Of a stretch of DNA of 56,122 nucleotides, positions 17,702 through 26,582 are shown in pieces. The position numbers and the translations under genes are program-made. Origin of the DNA: CAUZFZ01 sp963579025 (GTDB lineage: Bacteria; Planctomycetota; Planctomycetia; Planctomycetales; Planctomycetaceae); NCBI GenBank assembly GCA_963579025.1, contig CAUZFZ010000051.1, positions 1 through 56,122 of the forward strand. Reading direction: 5' to 3'. How positions within the stretch are numbered: the first letter of the stretch is position 1; each line of letters starts with the position of its first letter. Under the pieces are notes generated by a model that was given only the letters and a program-made list of their open reading frames with translations, was not told where the DNA came from and ran no database searches.

Positions 17702-18133
17702 TCCGCCTCCCTTTGACTGGAACGTGTTTTGAGTGAGGTCGTGATCGCTGTGGCCCGCAACCGCTGACTTGACTCGCTACATCTCGTGGTCATCCTCCCG
17801 GGTAGTAGTCGTGCGGACTGGCGTCTCCAGACACTCCGAAGACGTACTCGCGATCTCGCCCTGCGTCAGGGAGTCATACGGAATCAACTGTGCAATGTTG
17901 CACTAGCTCCAGGTTTTTTGACGATTTCCCGCCAGTTTGCGGGAACTTTGTGGACACCAGTTTCGACACCCCGTCCAGATTTGCCCAGTCAACCTGGACT
18001 ACGATGGGCCGCCCGGTGGGAGACATCCAGCCGGCACCCGTGAAATTGCCACGATCCTCAGCATTTTCCTGACCCTTACCGACCGGACAACCGTGTCCGG
18101 CCAATTCCGATCCATCTGACTGGGCAGTTTCAC
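17702..18133. other. Divergent intergenic region
   Basis: About 430 bases between the protease (minus) and 5-oxoprolinase (plus) genes, expected to hold both promoters. One small hairpin is visible (TTCCCGC at 17926-17932 pairing with GCGGGAA at 17939-17945), without a T run. No gene was recognised. Confidence 0.55.
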
Positions 18134-21100
18134 ATGGCATCCGAGTGGGATTTCTGGATCGACGTCGGCGGGACGTTCACAGACTGCATTGCTCGCAGTA
18201 CTGACGACCGATTGCACACGCGCAAGGTGCTCAGTTCCGGCATCACGAAGGGCCGGGTCCAAGACCGCGTCGGGACTGATCGCATCACCGACCCGGCTCG
18301 TGCGGATGATCCACCGGGATTCTGGAACGGCTACACCATCCGTTTTCTCGACGATGCCGGCCGGCTCGTTCACTCAGCTCGTGTCCGTAAGTTTCAAAAT
18401 AGTGAAGTGGCAGCAAATGGGGAGATTGGGGAGAAATCGTCTGGGGGCGGCACTGCAATCCTCAAGCTTGAGCAGTACTTACCGGACACAGTCGCTGCCG
18501 GCACTCGCTATGAACTCGACGGTGGAGAAGAAGCTCCGATTCTCGCCATCCGTTGCACACTCGGCCTGAAACTCGACGAGACCATCCCGGCGATCTCCGT
18601 CCGCCTGGGAACAACACGCGGCACGAACGCGCTGCTCACACGCCGCGGAGCCAGGACAGCGCTGGTCACCACACAGGGCTTCGCCGACGTCCTTCTCATT
18701 GGTAATCAGGACCGTCCTCGATTGTTCGATCTGCAGATCCGCAAGCCCGAGCCGTTGTTCGAGCAGGTCGTCGAAGTGGCCGAGCGTATCGACGCGGACG
18801 GCCACCTGATCAAGCCGCCGTCGCCCGACGCCATCCGAGCTGATCTGTCCCGCCTGCGTGAGTCCGGTATCGAGTCCGTGGCCATTTGCCTGCTGCACGC
18901 GTTTGCCAACGGAGAACACGAGCGCATCGTCGAGGACATCGCGCGAGAGGTTGGCTTCACCGAGATCAGCACGTCCAGCCGACTGTCCCCGCTGATCCGC
19001 ATCGTTTCGCGCGGAGACACAACAGTCGCCGACGCTTACCTCAACCCGATCCTGCGGCAGTATGTCGAGAGCCTTCGCGCAGCACTGGGCAACAGCGAAC
19101 TCCGCATGATGACCTCGGCTGGCGGCCTGGTGGATGCGGATCGATTCGTGGGCAAAGACAGCATCCTGTCCGGCCCGGCTGGTGGAGTCATCGGATTCTC
19201 ACGCGTCGCCCGCCAGGCCGGCTTCGAAAAGTCGATCGGCTTCGACATGGGCGGCACCAGCACCGACGTCTCGCGTTTCGACGGTCACTACGAGCTGGAA
19301 TTCGAAACTCAGAAAGCCGGAGTCCGCATCGTTGCTCCAATGCTTGCCATCGAGACAGTCGCCGCTGGCGGAGGCAGCATCTGCGGTTTCGACGGCGTGC
19401 AGTTATTCGTCGGTCCGCAGAGTGCCGGTGCTGACCCCGGCCCCGCCTGTTACGGCCGCGGTGGTCCATTGACCGTCACCGACATCAACGTCTATCTCGG
19501 TCGAGTATTGCCGTCTCGTTTTCCGTTTCCGCTGGACGTCAACGCCGTCGAAACCCGGCTACAGAAACTCTGTGAAGACATCGCCGCGTCTCCCATGGGG
19601 CAACAGTACGAACCAGTCGAACTGGCCGAGGGCTTTCGCCAGATCGCGAACGCCAACATGGTCCGAGCCATCCGCCGCATTTCCGTCGCGAAGGGATACG
19701 ACCCGGCCGATTACGTGCTGGTCAGTTTCGGAGGCGCCGGTTCGCAGCACGCCTGCGCGATGGCTCGTTCGCTGGGGATCTCGCAGGTCCTGATGCACCC
19801 CTTCGCGGGCATCCTCAGCGCATATGGCATCGGCCTGTCGGACGTCCGGCGATTTGGCGAGCGATCCGTCCTGAGTGAATACTCCCCCGAAAGGCTCGCG
19901 TCTGTCGCTGAGGTCTTCCGTGAACTCGCCGTCGAAGCGACCGCGCAGGTCCGCGCCGAGGGCATCGCCGATGACCAGATTGCCGAACCAGTGCGTTCGC
20001 TCGAAATCCGGTATCGCGGCGTCGAGTCTGCAATTCACGTCATCGAACCTGATGACGGGGACTGGCAGCGAGCCTACGAAGAGCAGCACCAGCAGCTTTA
20101 CGGTTACCTGCACCAGACACGCCCGCTGGAAATCGTCGCGGCCCGCGTCGAAGTCACAGGCCGCATGCAGGAACCGCCTGACGATCCCCAGCCGCTCGTC
20201 GACCGCGAGCCGGAACCGTCGGAAACAACGACCGCATGGTTCGATGGAGCTCCGCTGGAAACCGGAGTCTTCAACCGCGAGCAACTCCATCCCGGCGACC
20301 GCATCTCCGGCCCGGCCATCCTGTGCGAGCCAACCTCAACGGTCGTCGTCGAACCCGACTTCAACGCCCGCATCGAATCCCGAGGCGAAATTCTGTTAAC
20401 GCACAACAACTCGTTCCCACGCTCCGCGTGGGAACGCACGGAAGGACGCTCCGCGTCCCGTCCTCAGGACGCAGAGCGTCCAGCATCGCGTTCCCACGCA
20501 GAGCGTGGGAACGAGTGCGCTGAGCCCTCCGCCCTCCGCTCTCAGCCCTCCGCCCCCCCTTCCCCCGTCCTGCTCGAGATCTTCAACAACCTGTTCGCCT
20601 CCATCGCCGAACAAATGGGCGTCACCCTGCAAAAGACGTCGTTTTCGACGAACGTCAAAGAACGACTCGACTTCAGTTGCGCGATCTTCACGCCAACGGG
20701 GGATCTGGTCGTCAACGCACCGCACATTCCCGTGCATCTGGGCGCGATGAGCGAAACGGTGAAAGCGATCCTGGCCGACGTCCCGGACATCGCTGCCGGG
20801 GACGTCTTCGTCACCAACGATCCCTTCCGAGGCGGATCACACCTGCCCGACGTCACCGTCATCACACCAGTCCACGACGAAGACTCAGGCCAGTTAATCT
20901 TCCTCACCGCCAGCCGGGCCCATCACGCCGAGATCGGCGGCATCGTCCCCGGCAGCATGCCACCGTTCTCAAAGAACCTCGGCGAAGAGGGTGTCCTCAT
21001 CCGCTGCTTCCGCCTGGTCGATCGCGGTATTTCACACGAAGACGAACTTCGCGAGTTGCTGCTGTCCGGCGATCACCCGACACGCTCGGTCAACGACAAC

Positions 21101-22132
21101 CTGGCCGACGTCGCCGCTCAGGTGGCCGCCAACAAATCCGGAGTCAGGCAACTGCAGGACCTGGTCGAGCGATACTCACTGGCCGTCGTACACGCCTGCA
21201 TGACCAGCATCCAGCAGGCGGCCGCGCAGAAGATGCGGCTGGCACTGTCGGCCATCCCCGACGGCGAATACACGCGCACCGATCACCTGGACGACGGCTC
21301 GCCCATCACAGCCACGATCTCGATCAAAGGCGACACCGCACGAGTCGACTTCACGGGCACAGGCCCCGTGCTTGATTCCAACCTGAATGCCAACCGCGCG
21401 ATCGTCACTGCGGCCGTGCTGTATGTGTTCCGCTGCATGATCGACGAAGACATCCCGCTCAACAGCGGCGTCGTGGAACCCGTCGAGATCATCCTGCCCG
21501 AATGCCTGCTCAACCCGCCAGTCGCAGCGAACGCGTCCGACTGCTGCGCCGTTGTCGGCGGCAACGTCGAAACGTCTCAGCGAGTCGTCGATGTTCTGCT
21601 CGGAGCACTCGGCCTGGCCGCGGCCAGTCAGGGAACGATGAACAATCTCACCTTCGGAGACGGCACCTTCGGATACTACGAAACAATCTGCGGCGGCAGC
21701 GGAGCAACAAGCGCCGGCCCCGGAGCCGACGCCGTACACACGCACATGACCAACACACGACTGACCGACGTCGAAGTCATCGAACGCCGCTACCCGGTCC
21801 GAGTCCACGAATTCTCAATCCGAACCGGTTCAGGCGGATCAGGCAAACACCGAGGCGGCGACGGCATCGTACGTCGCATCGAATTCCTGAAACCCGTCAC
21901 CGTGTCCCTGCTCACGGAACGTCGCGGCAAGTTCCCACCCTTCGGCCTGGAAGGCGGCCAACCCGGAGCCACCGGTCGCAACTCAATTCAAAGAGTTGAT
22001 TCGCCGGAGCCAGAAACATTGACAGGCAAAGTCCAGCTTCAAGTCACCGCAGGCGACATCCTGATAATCGAAACACCCGGCGCCGGCGGCTGGGGTACCG
22101 ATCATCAGAGTGACACGCCACGAAAACAATGA
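18134..22132 (+). CDS. Fused HyuA-HyuB hydantoinase / ATP-dependent 5-oxoprolinase
   Basis: Cytoplasmic enzyme of 1,332 residues that would hydrolyse 5-oxoproline or a related hydantoin with ATP. The N-terminal half is HyuA-like: DVGGTFTDCIA near residue 11 and GFDMGGTSTDVSRF further on are the two phosphate-binding signatures. The C-terminal half is HyuB-like, beginning at LLEIFNNLFASIAEQMG and including NDPFRGGSHLPD and the late GSGGSGKHRGGDG. The length fits the fused eukaryote-type 5-oxoprolinase. Between the halves, SFPRSAWER through SHAERGNE is encoded by a palindromic repeat element (20410-20515), followed by a low-complexity Ser/Pro/Ala linker. The frame stays open, so the protein is probably still made. 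The start ATG lacks a strong ribosome binding site but precedes the conserved N-terminus by about ten residues. Confidence 0.9.
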   Translation: MASEWDFWIDVGGTFTDCIARSTDDRLHTRKVLSSGITKGRVQDRVGTDRITDPARADDPPGFWNGYTIRFLDDAGRLVHSARVRKFQNSEVAANGEIGEKSSGGGTAILKLEQYLPDTVAAGTRYELDGGEEAPILAIRCTLGLKLDETIPAISVRLGTTRGTNALLTRRGARTALVTTQGFADVLLIGNQDRPRLFDLQIRKPEPLFEQVVEVAERIDADGHLIKPPSPDAIRADLSRLRESGIESVAICLLHAFANGEHERIVEDIAREVGFTEISTSSRLSPLIRIVSRGDTTVADAYLNPILRQYVESLRAALGNSELRMMTSAGGLVDADRFVGKDSILSGPAGGVIGFSRVARQAGFEKSIGFDMGGTSTDVSRFDGHYELEFETQKAGVRIVAPMLAIETVAAGGGSICGFDGVQLFVGPQSAGADPGPACYGRGGPLTVTDINVYLGRVLPSRFPFPLDVNAVETRLQKLCEDIAASPMGQQYEPVELAEGFRQIANANMVRAIRRISVAKGYDPADYVLVSFGGAGSQHACAMARSLGISQVLMHPFAGILSAYGIGLSDVRRFGERSVLSEYSPERLASVAEVFRELAVEATAQVRAEGIADDQIAEPVRSLEIRYRGVESAIHVIEPDDGDWQRAYEEQHQQLYGYLHQTRPLEIVAARVEVTGRMQEPPDDPQPLVDREPEPSETTTAWFDGAPLETGVFNREQLHPGDRISGPAILCEPTSTVVVEPDFNARIESRGEILLTHNNSFPRSAWERTEGRSASRPQDAERPASRSHAERGNECAEPSALRSQPSAPPSPVLLEIFNNLFASIAEQMGVTLQKTSFSTNVKERLDFSCAIFTPTGDLVVNAPHIPVHLGAMSETVKAILADVPDIAAGDVFVTNDPFRGGSHLPDVTVITPVHDEDSGQLIFLTASRAHHAEIGGIVPGSMPPFSKNLGEEGVLIRCFRLVDRGISHEDELRELLLSGDHPTRSVNDNLADVAAQVAANKSGVRQLQDLVERYSLAVVHACMTSIQQAAAQKMRLALSAIPDGEYTRTDHLDDGSPITATISIKGDTARVDFTGTGPVLDSNLNANRAIVTAAVLYVFRCMIDEDIPLNSGVVEPVEIILPECLLNPPVAANASDCCAVVGGNVETSQRVVDVLLGALGLAAASQGTMNNLTFGDGTFGYYETICGGSGATSAGPGADAVHTHMTNTRLTDVEVIERRYPVRVHEFSIRTGSGGSGKHRGGDGIVRRIEFLKPVTVSLLTERRGKFPPFGLEGGQPGATGRNSIQRVDSPEPETLTGKVQLQVTAGDILIIETPGAGGWGTDHQSDTPRKQ
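20410..20515. repeat. REP-like palindromic element inserted in frame in the 5-oxoprolinase gene
   Basis: A 106-base element with 27-base outer arms (20410-20436 and 20489-20515, one mismatch). Each arm is itself palindromic (TTCCCACGC..GCGTGGGAA), and nested GGACGC..GCGTCC palindromes lie inside. It falls exactly at the junction between the HyuA-like and HyuB-like halves and is read through in frame. Similar elements are usually intergenic in planctomycetes (general knowledge, not checked here). Confidence 0.88.
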
Positions 22133-22429
22133 CGTGCGCCCCCTTGTTCTTCGTTTTCCCCGCACTCGTTTTTTTCGTTTGGACGCTACCACACCTGCCA
22201 ACCAACCTCGCGACCACTCGCGTGAACACATGACACGGCTCTTGTGAGCGATTAGTCTAAAGTCGGGCGGTTCCTTGAACCTTATTAAATCCGCAAGAGC
22301 ACTCGAACCCTGCGGAGCGGAAAAGTTAAACGCTGGGTCTAACCGTTGGCCTCGTGCCACCGGCTAGATCGCAATTCGTTACGCGGCAAGCCTGTCACAC
22401 GAATGATCCCCACGCGTCGAGGTTTTTCT
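22133..22429. other. Intergenic region before the accessory gene pair
   Basis: About 300 bases with several T-rich stretches (22162-22190) and visibly lower GC than the flanking genes. No gene or structured RNA was recognised. It marks the change from the 5-oxoprolinase gene to the accessory-looking block. Confidence 0.5.
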
Positions 22430-23089
22430 ATGGACACATCGCCTGTTCTTCGCCTCACCAAGGACACGATGCTGATCCTGCCGTGTTCGGGTGCAAAGCA
22501 ACTTGGGACTACGCCAGGCAACGGGCAATCGATTATTTCGACACTCGATCCCGCACACGCAACGGCGCTCGCCGCCGCGCGAGACGCGCTCCGCGAGAAA
22601 GCGGCGGTCGATGAGAAAATGCTGATGCCTGCCTACCTCCGTTACTCTGGTCACCTATACAAGTACAGCTCGAAATCCATCGGCACCGCACTCAACACCG
22701 GATACCACGTGATGATAGTGAGCGGAGGCTACGGGATTGTTCTCGCGAACGAGCCAATCGGCGTGTATGAGAAGCCGTTTGTTCTATCCGATTGGCCGCG
22801 CGGCTTGCTCGAACGATGCCTCGTTCACCGCGCTCGCCAAGTAGGCATCCGATCGGTCGTCGCCGTCATGGCGAGGTCGTCAGGCTACGCAAAGCTCGTC
22901 AAGCAAGTAGATTGGAAGGCTGCGGGCATCGCTGCCAAGTTGGTTTCACCTGTTTGTCCGGCCCGCTTCGGTGCTCAAGTGAAGGTCCCGCGCGCCCAAG
23001 GGCAGGCTATTGCTGCCCTGATCGCCACCGAACTCACACAGGACTGGCGAAGCTCCGATTCATTGCCATTGGAAATCGAGGACTTGTGA
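22430..23089 (+). CDS. YaaA/DUF6884-like protein
   Basis: Soluble protein of 219 residues. The N-terminus LILPCSGAKQ, the middle LRYSGHLYK and the glycine-rich MIVSGGYGIVLANEPIG followed by Y and FVLSDWPRG resemble the YaaA/DUF6884 group, in which a beta strand ending in a Cys-Ser-x-x-Lys motif precedes a SGGYG(L/I) motif. Biochemistry of the DUF6884 branch is not established to my knowledge; YaaA itself is linked to peroxide stress and DNA binding. ATG 22430 is preferred because GAGG lies about 7 nt upstream; earlier in-frame starts at 22346 and 22404 add a basic stretch with no conserved look. Base composition is less GC-rich than neighbouring genes. It precedes a GIY-YIG gene on the same strand, suggesting a functional pair (inference). 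Confidence 0.6.
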   Translation: MDTSPVLRLTKDTMLILPCSGAKQLGTTPGNGQSIISTLDPAHATALAAARDALREKAAVDEKMLMPAYLRYSGHLYKYSSKSIGTALNTGYHVMIVSGGYGIVLANEPIGVYEKPFVLSDWPRGLLERCLVHRARQVGIRSVVAVMARSSGYAKLVKQVDWKAAGIAAKLVSPVCPARFGAQVKVPRAQGQAIAALIATELTQDWRSSDSLPLEIEDL

Positions 23090-23246
23090 GTTCCAGCAAT
23101 TCGAATGGTTGATGACTCCTCGACTGCCGGAACTGCGCTACGCTTGTTTCGACCTACGATCCCTCAGGGCAGTTGAAATCTTCTACAAGTCCCGTAGCTG
23201 CCGATAATCCGTCCGCTGCGGTATTGGCGACCACAAAGGAACCCAA

Positions 23247-24098
23247 ATGGAATCAGCGCATGACACATACGCTTCCGGCTGGGGCGAGCTCCGCTGGTCT
23301 GATTGGATCAGCCTTGGGGCACCATTAAGTGTGTTTAGGGAGCACGTATCTTCTGGGCCAGGGTTTTATCGACTCAGGAGTCCGGGTCAGCCTGGGCTAA
23401 TCTATGTAGGTCAGACCGGACGTGAGCTGAGATCTCGCACACGATCGCTCGCAAGCGGTGTGGATCGAGATCGAGAAAACCCGCCGTGGAACGACCCACA
23501 CACGGCCGCGCCGATCCTTTGGGCATACCGACATGAAGACGGCTTGGACTACGAGCTGTCTGTCGCTGCGGCAGAGCTGGACACGGCGACGCGTCAGTGC
23601 CGGGAAGATCATTTACTGTACTTGCACAGGCTCCGGCATGGACACAGCACACTGATCAACCACGGTCGGCTTCATCCGTTGTGGACTCGACCAACGAACA
23701 AGCGAGATGGCCGAGCAACCGAGAGGCGGGAGGCTCCTGTGGTTTACTCATCGATCGGAGTCACTATCGGAAACCCGGACCATACAGCCAGCGACTGGCT
23801 GAGCTTGGAATGGAGCAGTATGCAGCCGATCGCAAGCTGGCTACCTGACGATGTACCGGGCGTCTACCGGATACTAGGCGGATCCGAACTGCTTTACTGC
23901 GGACAGTCGGCGAGCATGAGAACTCGTATCCGGACTCACCAGAGGAATCCACGGTTTGCCGGCGCCGCAATCTCCGTCCATGAGATGTTGTCGGCGAAGT
24001 CGCACCATCTGAAGGAACGAGAGACGGACCTGATCGGCGCTTTCTTTGGATCGACGGGCGGATGTCCGACGTGGCAGTACAGACCGAAAGTAGTCTGA
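23247..24098 (+). CDS. Tandem GIY-YIG nuclease-like protein
   Basis: Protein of 283 residues built from two similar halves. Each half has a SDW(I/L)SL lead-in (residues 18-23 and 182-187) and a GIY-YIG-like core. The first core is GFYRL...LIYVGQTGRELRSR (39-64) with a later R-x-x-R-E-D-H-L-L (Glu120). The second is GVYRIL...LLYCGQSASMRTRIRTH (205-231) with LKERETDLIGAFF (Glu259) and PTWQY. The Tyr, Arg and Glu positions of the GIY-YIG active site are present in both, so both may cut DNA. The start ATG 23247 follows AAAGGAACCCAA. It lies 157 bases downstream of the YaaA-like gene and looks co-oriented with it. It is probably part of an accessory or defence-type module, though the target is unknown. 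Confidence 0.7.
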   Translation: MESAHDTYASGWGELRWSDWISLGAPLSVFREHVSSGPGFYRLRSPGQPGLIYVGQTGRELRSRTRSLASGVDRDRENPPWNDPHTAAPILWAYRHEDGLDYELSVAAAELDTATRQCREDHLLYLHRLRHGHSTLINHGRLHPLWTRPTNKRDGRATERREAPVVYSSIGVTIGNPDHTASDWLSLEWSSMQPIASWLPDDVPGVYRILGGSELLYCGQSASMRTRIRTHQRNPRFAGAAISVHEMLSAKSHHLKERETDLIGAFFGSTGGCPTWQYRPKVV

Positions 24099-24301
24099 CT
24101 ACTGAAATCTGACATTTCAGGCCCAAACGGCTCTCGGCGGCTGCTCGCCAGAGTGGGCGTACCACTTGTGGTCGGGTGCCGCAGGCACGGGATGCCTTTC
24201 CTTCAGCGACCCAACTGTCAGTTGACGTGAAACTCATCACCGTCTTCCCGACCGGGTGGCCACCGGATCGGGATGCCCACCGGTCTGTGGTCCAGATCCT
24301 C

Positions 24302-24416
24302 CGGCGGGTGGCACGTCCCTGACGTCAGGAAGGGCGTGGCTGAGTCAGGCTGGCGTTCGAAGTGTGGCCGCACTTCTCCACGCCCTTCGCTCGGGCTCAG
24401 GGCGTGCCACCCGCCG
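24302..24416. repeat. Imperfect inverted repeat in the 24.1-24.5 kb gene-free stretch
   Basis: Left arm 24302-24339 begins CGGCGGGTGGCACG and ends GGGCGTGG; right arm 24378-24416 is its imperfect complement (CCACGCCC ... CGTGCCACCCGCCG). The arms are about 38 bases with several mismatches around a 38-base loop. This is the only structure I see in the 400 gene-free bases between the GIY-YIG gene and the toxin gene. It is probably a dispersed planctomycete repeat (inference). Confidence 0.65.
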
Positions 24417-24497
24417 CCCCATACCGAACGACGAATACGTACAACCGAGTGCAGGACGAGGTCACGCTTTACGAAGTCGAACGGGGCGTGATCTGTA

Positions 24498-24836
24498 TTA
24501 CTCGAACGGCTGGTTGAGCTTCTCGGGTGGCACGAGATCCTGCCCGGGGCCACGGACATGCCTCACGAAAACAACACCACCCAGAATCGTGAAGAGCATG
24601 CGGTAGGGCTTCCCACGGCGAGTCTTGAAGATCAACTGCCGAATCTCCGTATCACCATGTCCGTCTTCCGGGGCGAGCGAGCAGTTGCCGGCGGTGGTGC
24701 TCAGTGTGGCGAGAACGTCAGCCAGTCGGTCGAGCCACGTGCGTGCTCCACGGGTCGACCGGGCAGCGAGCCAGCTCACGATTTCGTCGACGTCGCGTTC
24801 AGCACGTCGCGTGAGTTCTACACGGTATTCGGTCAT
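24498..24836 (-). CDS. RelE/ParE-family toxin
   Basis: Small protein of 112 residues. The N-terminus YRVELTRRAERDVDEIVSWLA is typical of ParE/RelE toxins: a beta strand followed by a helix with conserved ERD. The C-terminal part has IRQLIFKTRRGKPYRMLFTI and GVVFVRHVRGPG, the usual last strands. ParE members poison gyrase and RelE members cleave mRNA; the sequence does not decide which. The start overlaps the end of the upstream antitoxin by four bases (ATGA), typical of translational coupling. Confidence 0.82.
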   Translation of the reverse strand: MTEYRVELTRRAERDVDEIVSWLAARSTRGARTWLDRLADVLATLSTTAGNCSLAPEDGHGDTEIRQLIFKTRRGKPYRMLFTILGGVVFVRHVRGPGQDLVPPEKLNQPFE

Positions 24837-25078
24837 CCCATCTGGCGCTTCGCCCGCAGGTCGTTGATGACGTCCGCCGCCGGACGCGTACGACTATTCC
24901 GAATATCGTCAAGGCTCTCGTCGAGCGCCTCGTAAATGTCAGATTGTTCTTCACCAGTGAGATTCTGAAGCTGCCACAGGTCAAACATGGCCGGCCACGA
25001 CAACTCAGCTTCGTTGTTCCTGAGCTTGTCAGTAGCGAACTGATGAAAATTGTCGAGCTGTGATTGGGTGATCGTCAT
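24833..25078 (-). CDS. Antitoxin partner of the RelE/ParE toxin
   Basis: Acidic helical protein of 81 residues (DNFHQFATDKLRNNEAELSW; LTGEEQSDIYEALDESLDDI; DVINDLRAKRQMG). Small size, position directly upstream of the toxin and the ATGA overlap identify it as the antitoxin. The C-terminal stretch resembles toxin-binding tails of ParD/RelB-like antitoxins. No classic DNA-binding motif was recognised. Confidence 0.75.
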   Translation of the reverse strand: MTITQSQLDNFHQFATDKLRNNEAELSWPAMFDLWQLQNLTGEEQSDIYEALDESLDDIRNSRTRPAADVINDLRAKRQMG

Positions 25079-25163
25079 GAGTCATGTCTCGTCATCGAAC
25101 AACGTTGTTCTGCCTTCTATTTCGAACTCCGGTTCCGTCAGTGTACCTCGTGTCGCCACGGCG

Positions 25164-25220
25164 GGTCAAAACGGCAGGGTGGCACAGGACCTGATGGTGG
25201 ACCCGTTGAGCGTTTTGACC
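25164..25220. repeat. 10-base perfect inverted repeat upstream of the sialidase-like gene
   Basis: GGTCAAAACG at 25164-25173 pairs with CGTTTTGACC at 25211-25220, a centre-to-centre spacing of 47 bases. It overlaps the proposed start of the sialidase-like gene. It could be a dispersed repeat remnant or an operator; the sequence alone does not decide. Confidence 0.45.
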
Positions 25221-26489
25221 GTTCACCCTACTCTCGTGTCCATGCCATTAATCTGGATCCTGCTGCCGATCACTCTTGCTCCCGACGATCTGGCGACGGC
25301 ACCTGCGGTGCGTGTTGGTGGGGCGGCACACGATCATCTGGTCGTGGAGCGAGATACGCCGGTGGTGGTCGCGGTCTCGAAAGTTGGTGAGCGGCGCTGG
25401 GGTTATCATCAGTTCCCGAAGCTCTCTCCCCTGCCTGGAGGGAAACAGCTCCTGACGTTTAATGCGTCTCCCGACGACAACGCCGCGTACGGGCATCCTG
25501 GACCAGCGTTTGTTTCCGGAGACAGCGGACGCACCTGGCAGGCCTATGATGGCGACGAATCGTCGATCGCGGTTTCGCATTCGCCAATCTCTCAGGTCGC
25601 CGACGGTGAATTTCTGTGTGTGCCGTTTCCACAAGGCATAAACCTGAGCGACATCCCGGGCATGCCGAAATCCGTCGGGTCGTATTTCTGTTACGCGCCG
25701 CGCAAGTACTTCGTGCTGGACGACTGCCCGCAGGCCGTGCGTGACTACTACGCCGACATCCGCGGGTTCCGCTGGTCATCCGGTCGCTGGAAATCCGAGC
25801 GAATCCAGTTCCCGAAAAGTGACGTGCTGATCTGGACCAGCGAGCAGAAGAACGGTTCGATTCTGTCGCGGACGTCGTTCGAATACCCGTTGCTGCGTGC
25901 CAACAGAGAACTGTATCTGGCCGAGTACAAGTACCGATTCAAACACGCCGACGGTTCGATTCCCAAAGGCATGGTCGTTACGTGCATGGCCAGTCGAGAC
26001 CGTGGTCGTACTTTCGAGCGACGGGGAGTGATCGCTTTCGATCCGGACGGCAAACAACATCCCTCTGAAACAGCCATGGCCGCGACATCGGACGGAAAAC
26101 TGGTCGCCCTTGGCCGCGCCACAGATCACCGCCAGCAACCCATGTGGATCACGTTCTCGGCGGATCGTGGACACACATGGACCGCGCGCCAGAACGTGTT
26201 CGATTTCGGTGTGATGCCGCAACTCCTGCGACTGGACAATGGCGTCCTCGTCACAACATTCGGCCGGCCAGGCGTGCAGATGGGTTTCTCGGTCGATGGG
26301 ACCGGCCAGACATGGACGCAGCCGGTCGAGCTGACCAGTTCGTCGTGCGGATACACCAGTCTGTTGCGACAGTCACCCACCGAGTTTCTGATCGCGTACA
26401 GCAGCTTCCAGCACCGCGACTCTCAGGGACAGAATCGGAAAGCCATTCTCGTTCAGTCCATCAGCGTGCGACGCCGCCGAATGCAGTAG
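25194..26489 (+). CDS. Exported sialidase-like (BNR/Asp-box) protein
   Basis: Beta-propeller protein of 431 residues with at least four Asp-box-like motifs (SGDSGRTW, SRDRGRTF, SADRGHTW, SVDGTGQTW), typical of sialidases and related BNR proteins. A hydrophobic N-terminal segment (MPLIWILLPITLAP) suggests export. The start is uncertain: ATG 25194 has AGGA four bases upstream, while ATG 25242 sits directly before the hydrophobic segment with no ribosome binding site. The open frame extends further upstream to 25050, but that part overlaps the divergent antitoxin gene. Many planctomycete BNR proteins act on sulfated or acidic glycans, but the substrate is unknown here. The catalytic Arg triad was not verified. 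Confidence 0.72.
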   Translation: MVDPLSVLTVHPTLVSMPLIWILLPITLAPDDLATAPAVRVGGAAHDHLVVERDTPVVVAVSKVGERRWGYHQFPKLSPLPGGKQLLTFNASPDDNAAYGHPGPAFVSGDSGRTWQAYDGDESSIAVSHSPISQVADGEFLCVPFPQGINLSDIPGMPKSVGSYFCYAPRKYFVLDDCPQAVRDYYADIRGFRWSSGRWKSERIQFPKSDVLIWTSEQKNGSILSRTSFEYPLLRANRELYLAEYKYRFKHADGSIPKGMVVTCMASRDRGRTFERRGVIAFDPDGKQHPSETAMAATSDGKLVALGRATDHRQQPMWITFSADRGHTWTARQNVFDFGVMPQLLRLDNGVLVTTFGRPGVQMGFSVDGTGQTWTQPVELTSSSCGYTSLLRQSPTEFLIAYSSFQHRDSQGQNRKAILVQSISVRRRRMQ

Positions 26490-26582
26490 CGTTGCAGAGG
26501 ACAGTACAACCATTTCGGCAACACCCAGGACAAAAGTCTGTCTGCTGCCGGTCACGGCTGACTCATGGTTCCGCGTCTGTCT

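Noticed and set aside
24218..24559. Minus-strand frame of 113 codons
   Set aside because: It runs through the inverted repeat at 24302-24416 and overlaps the toxin gene in another frame; no protein-like features.
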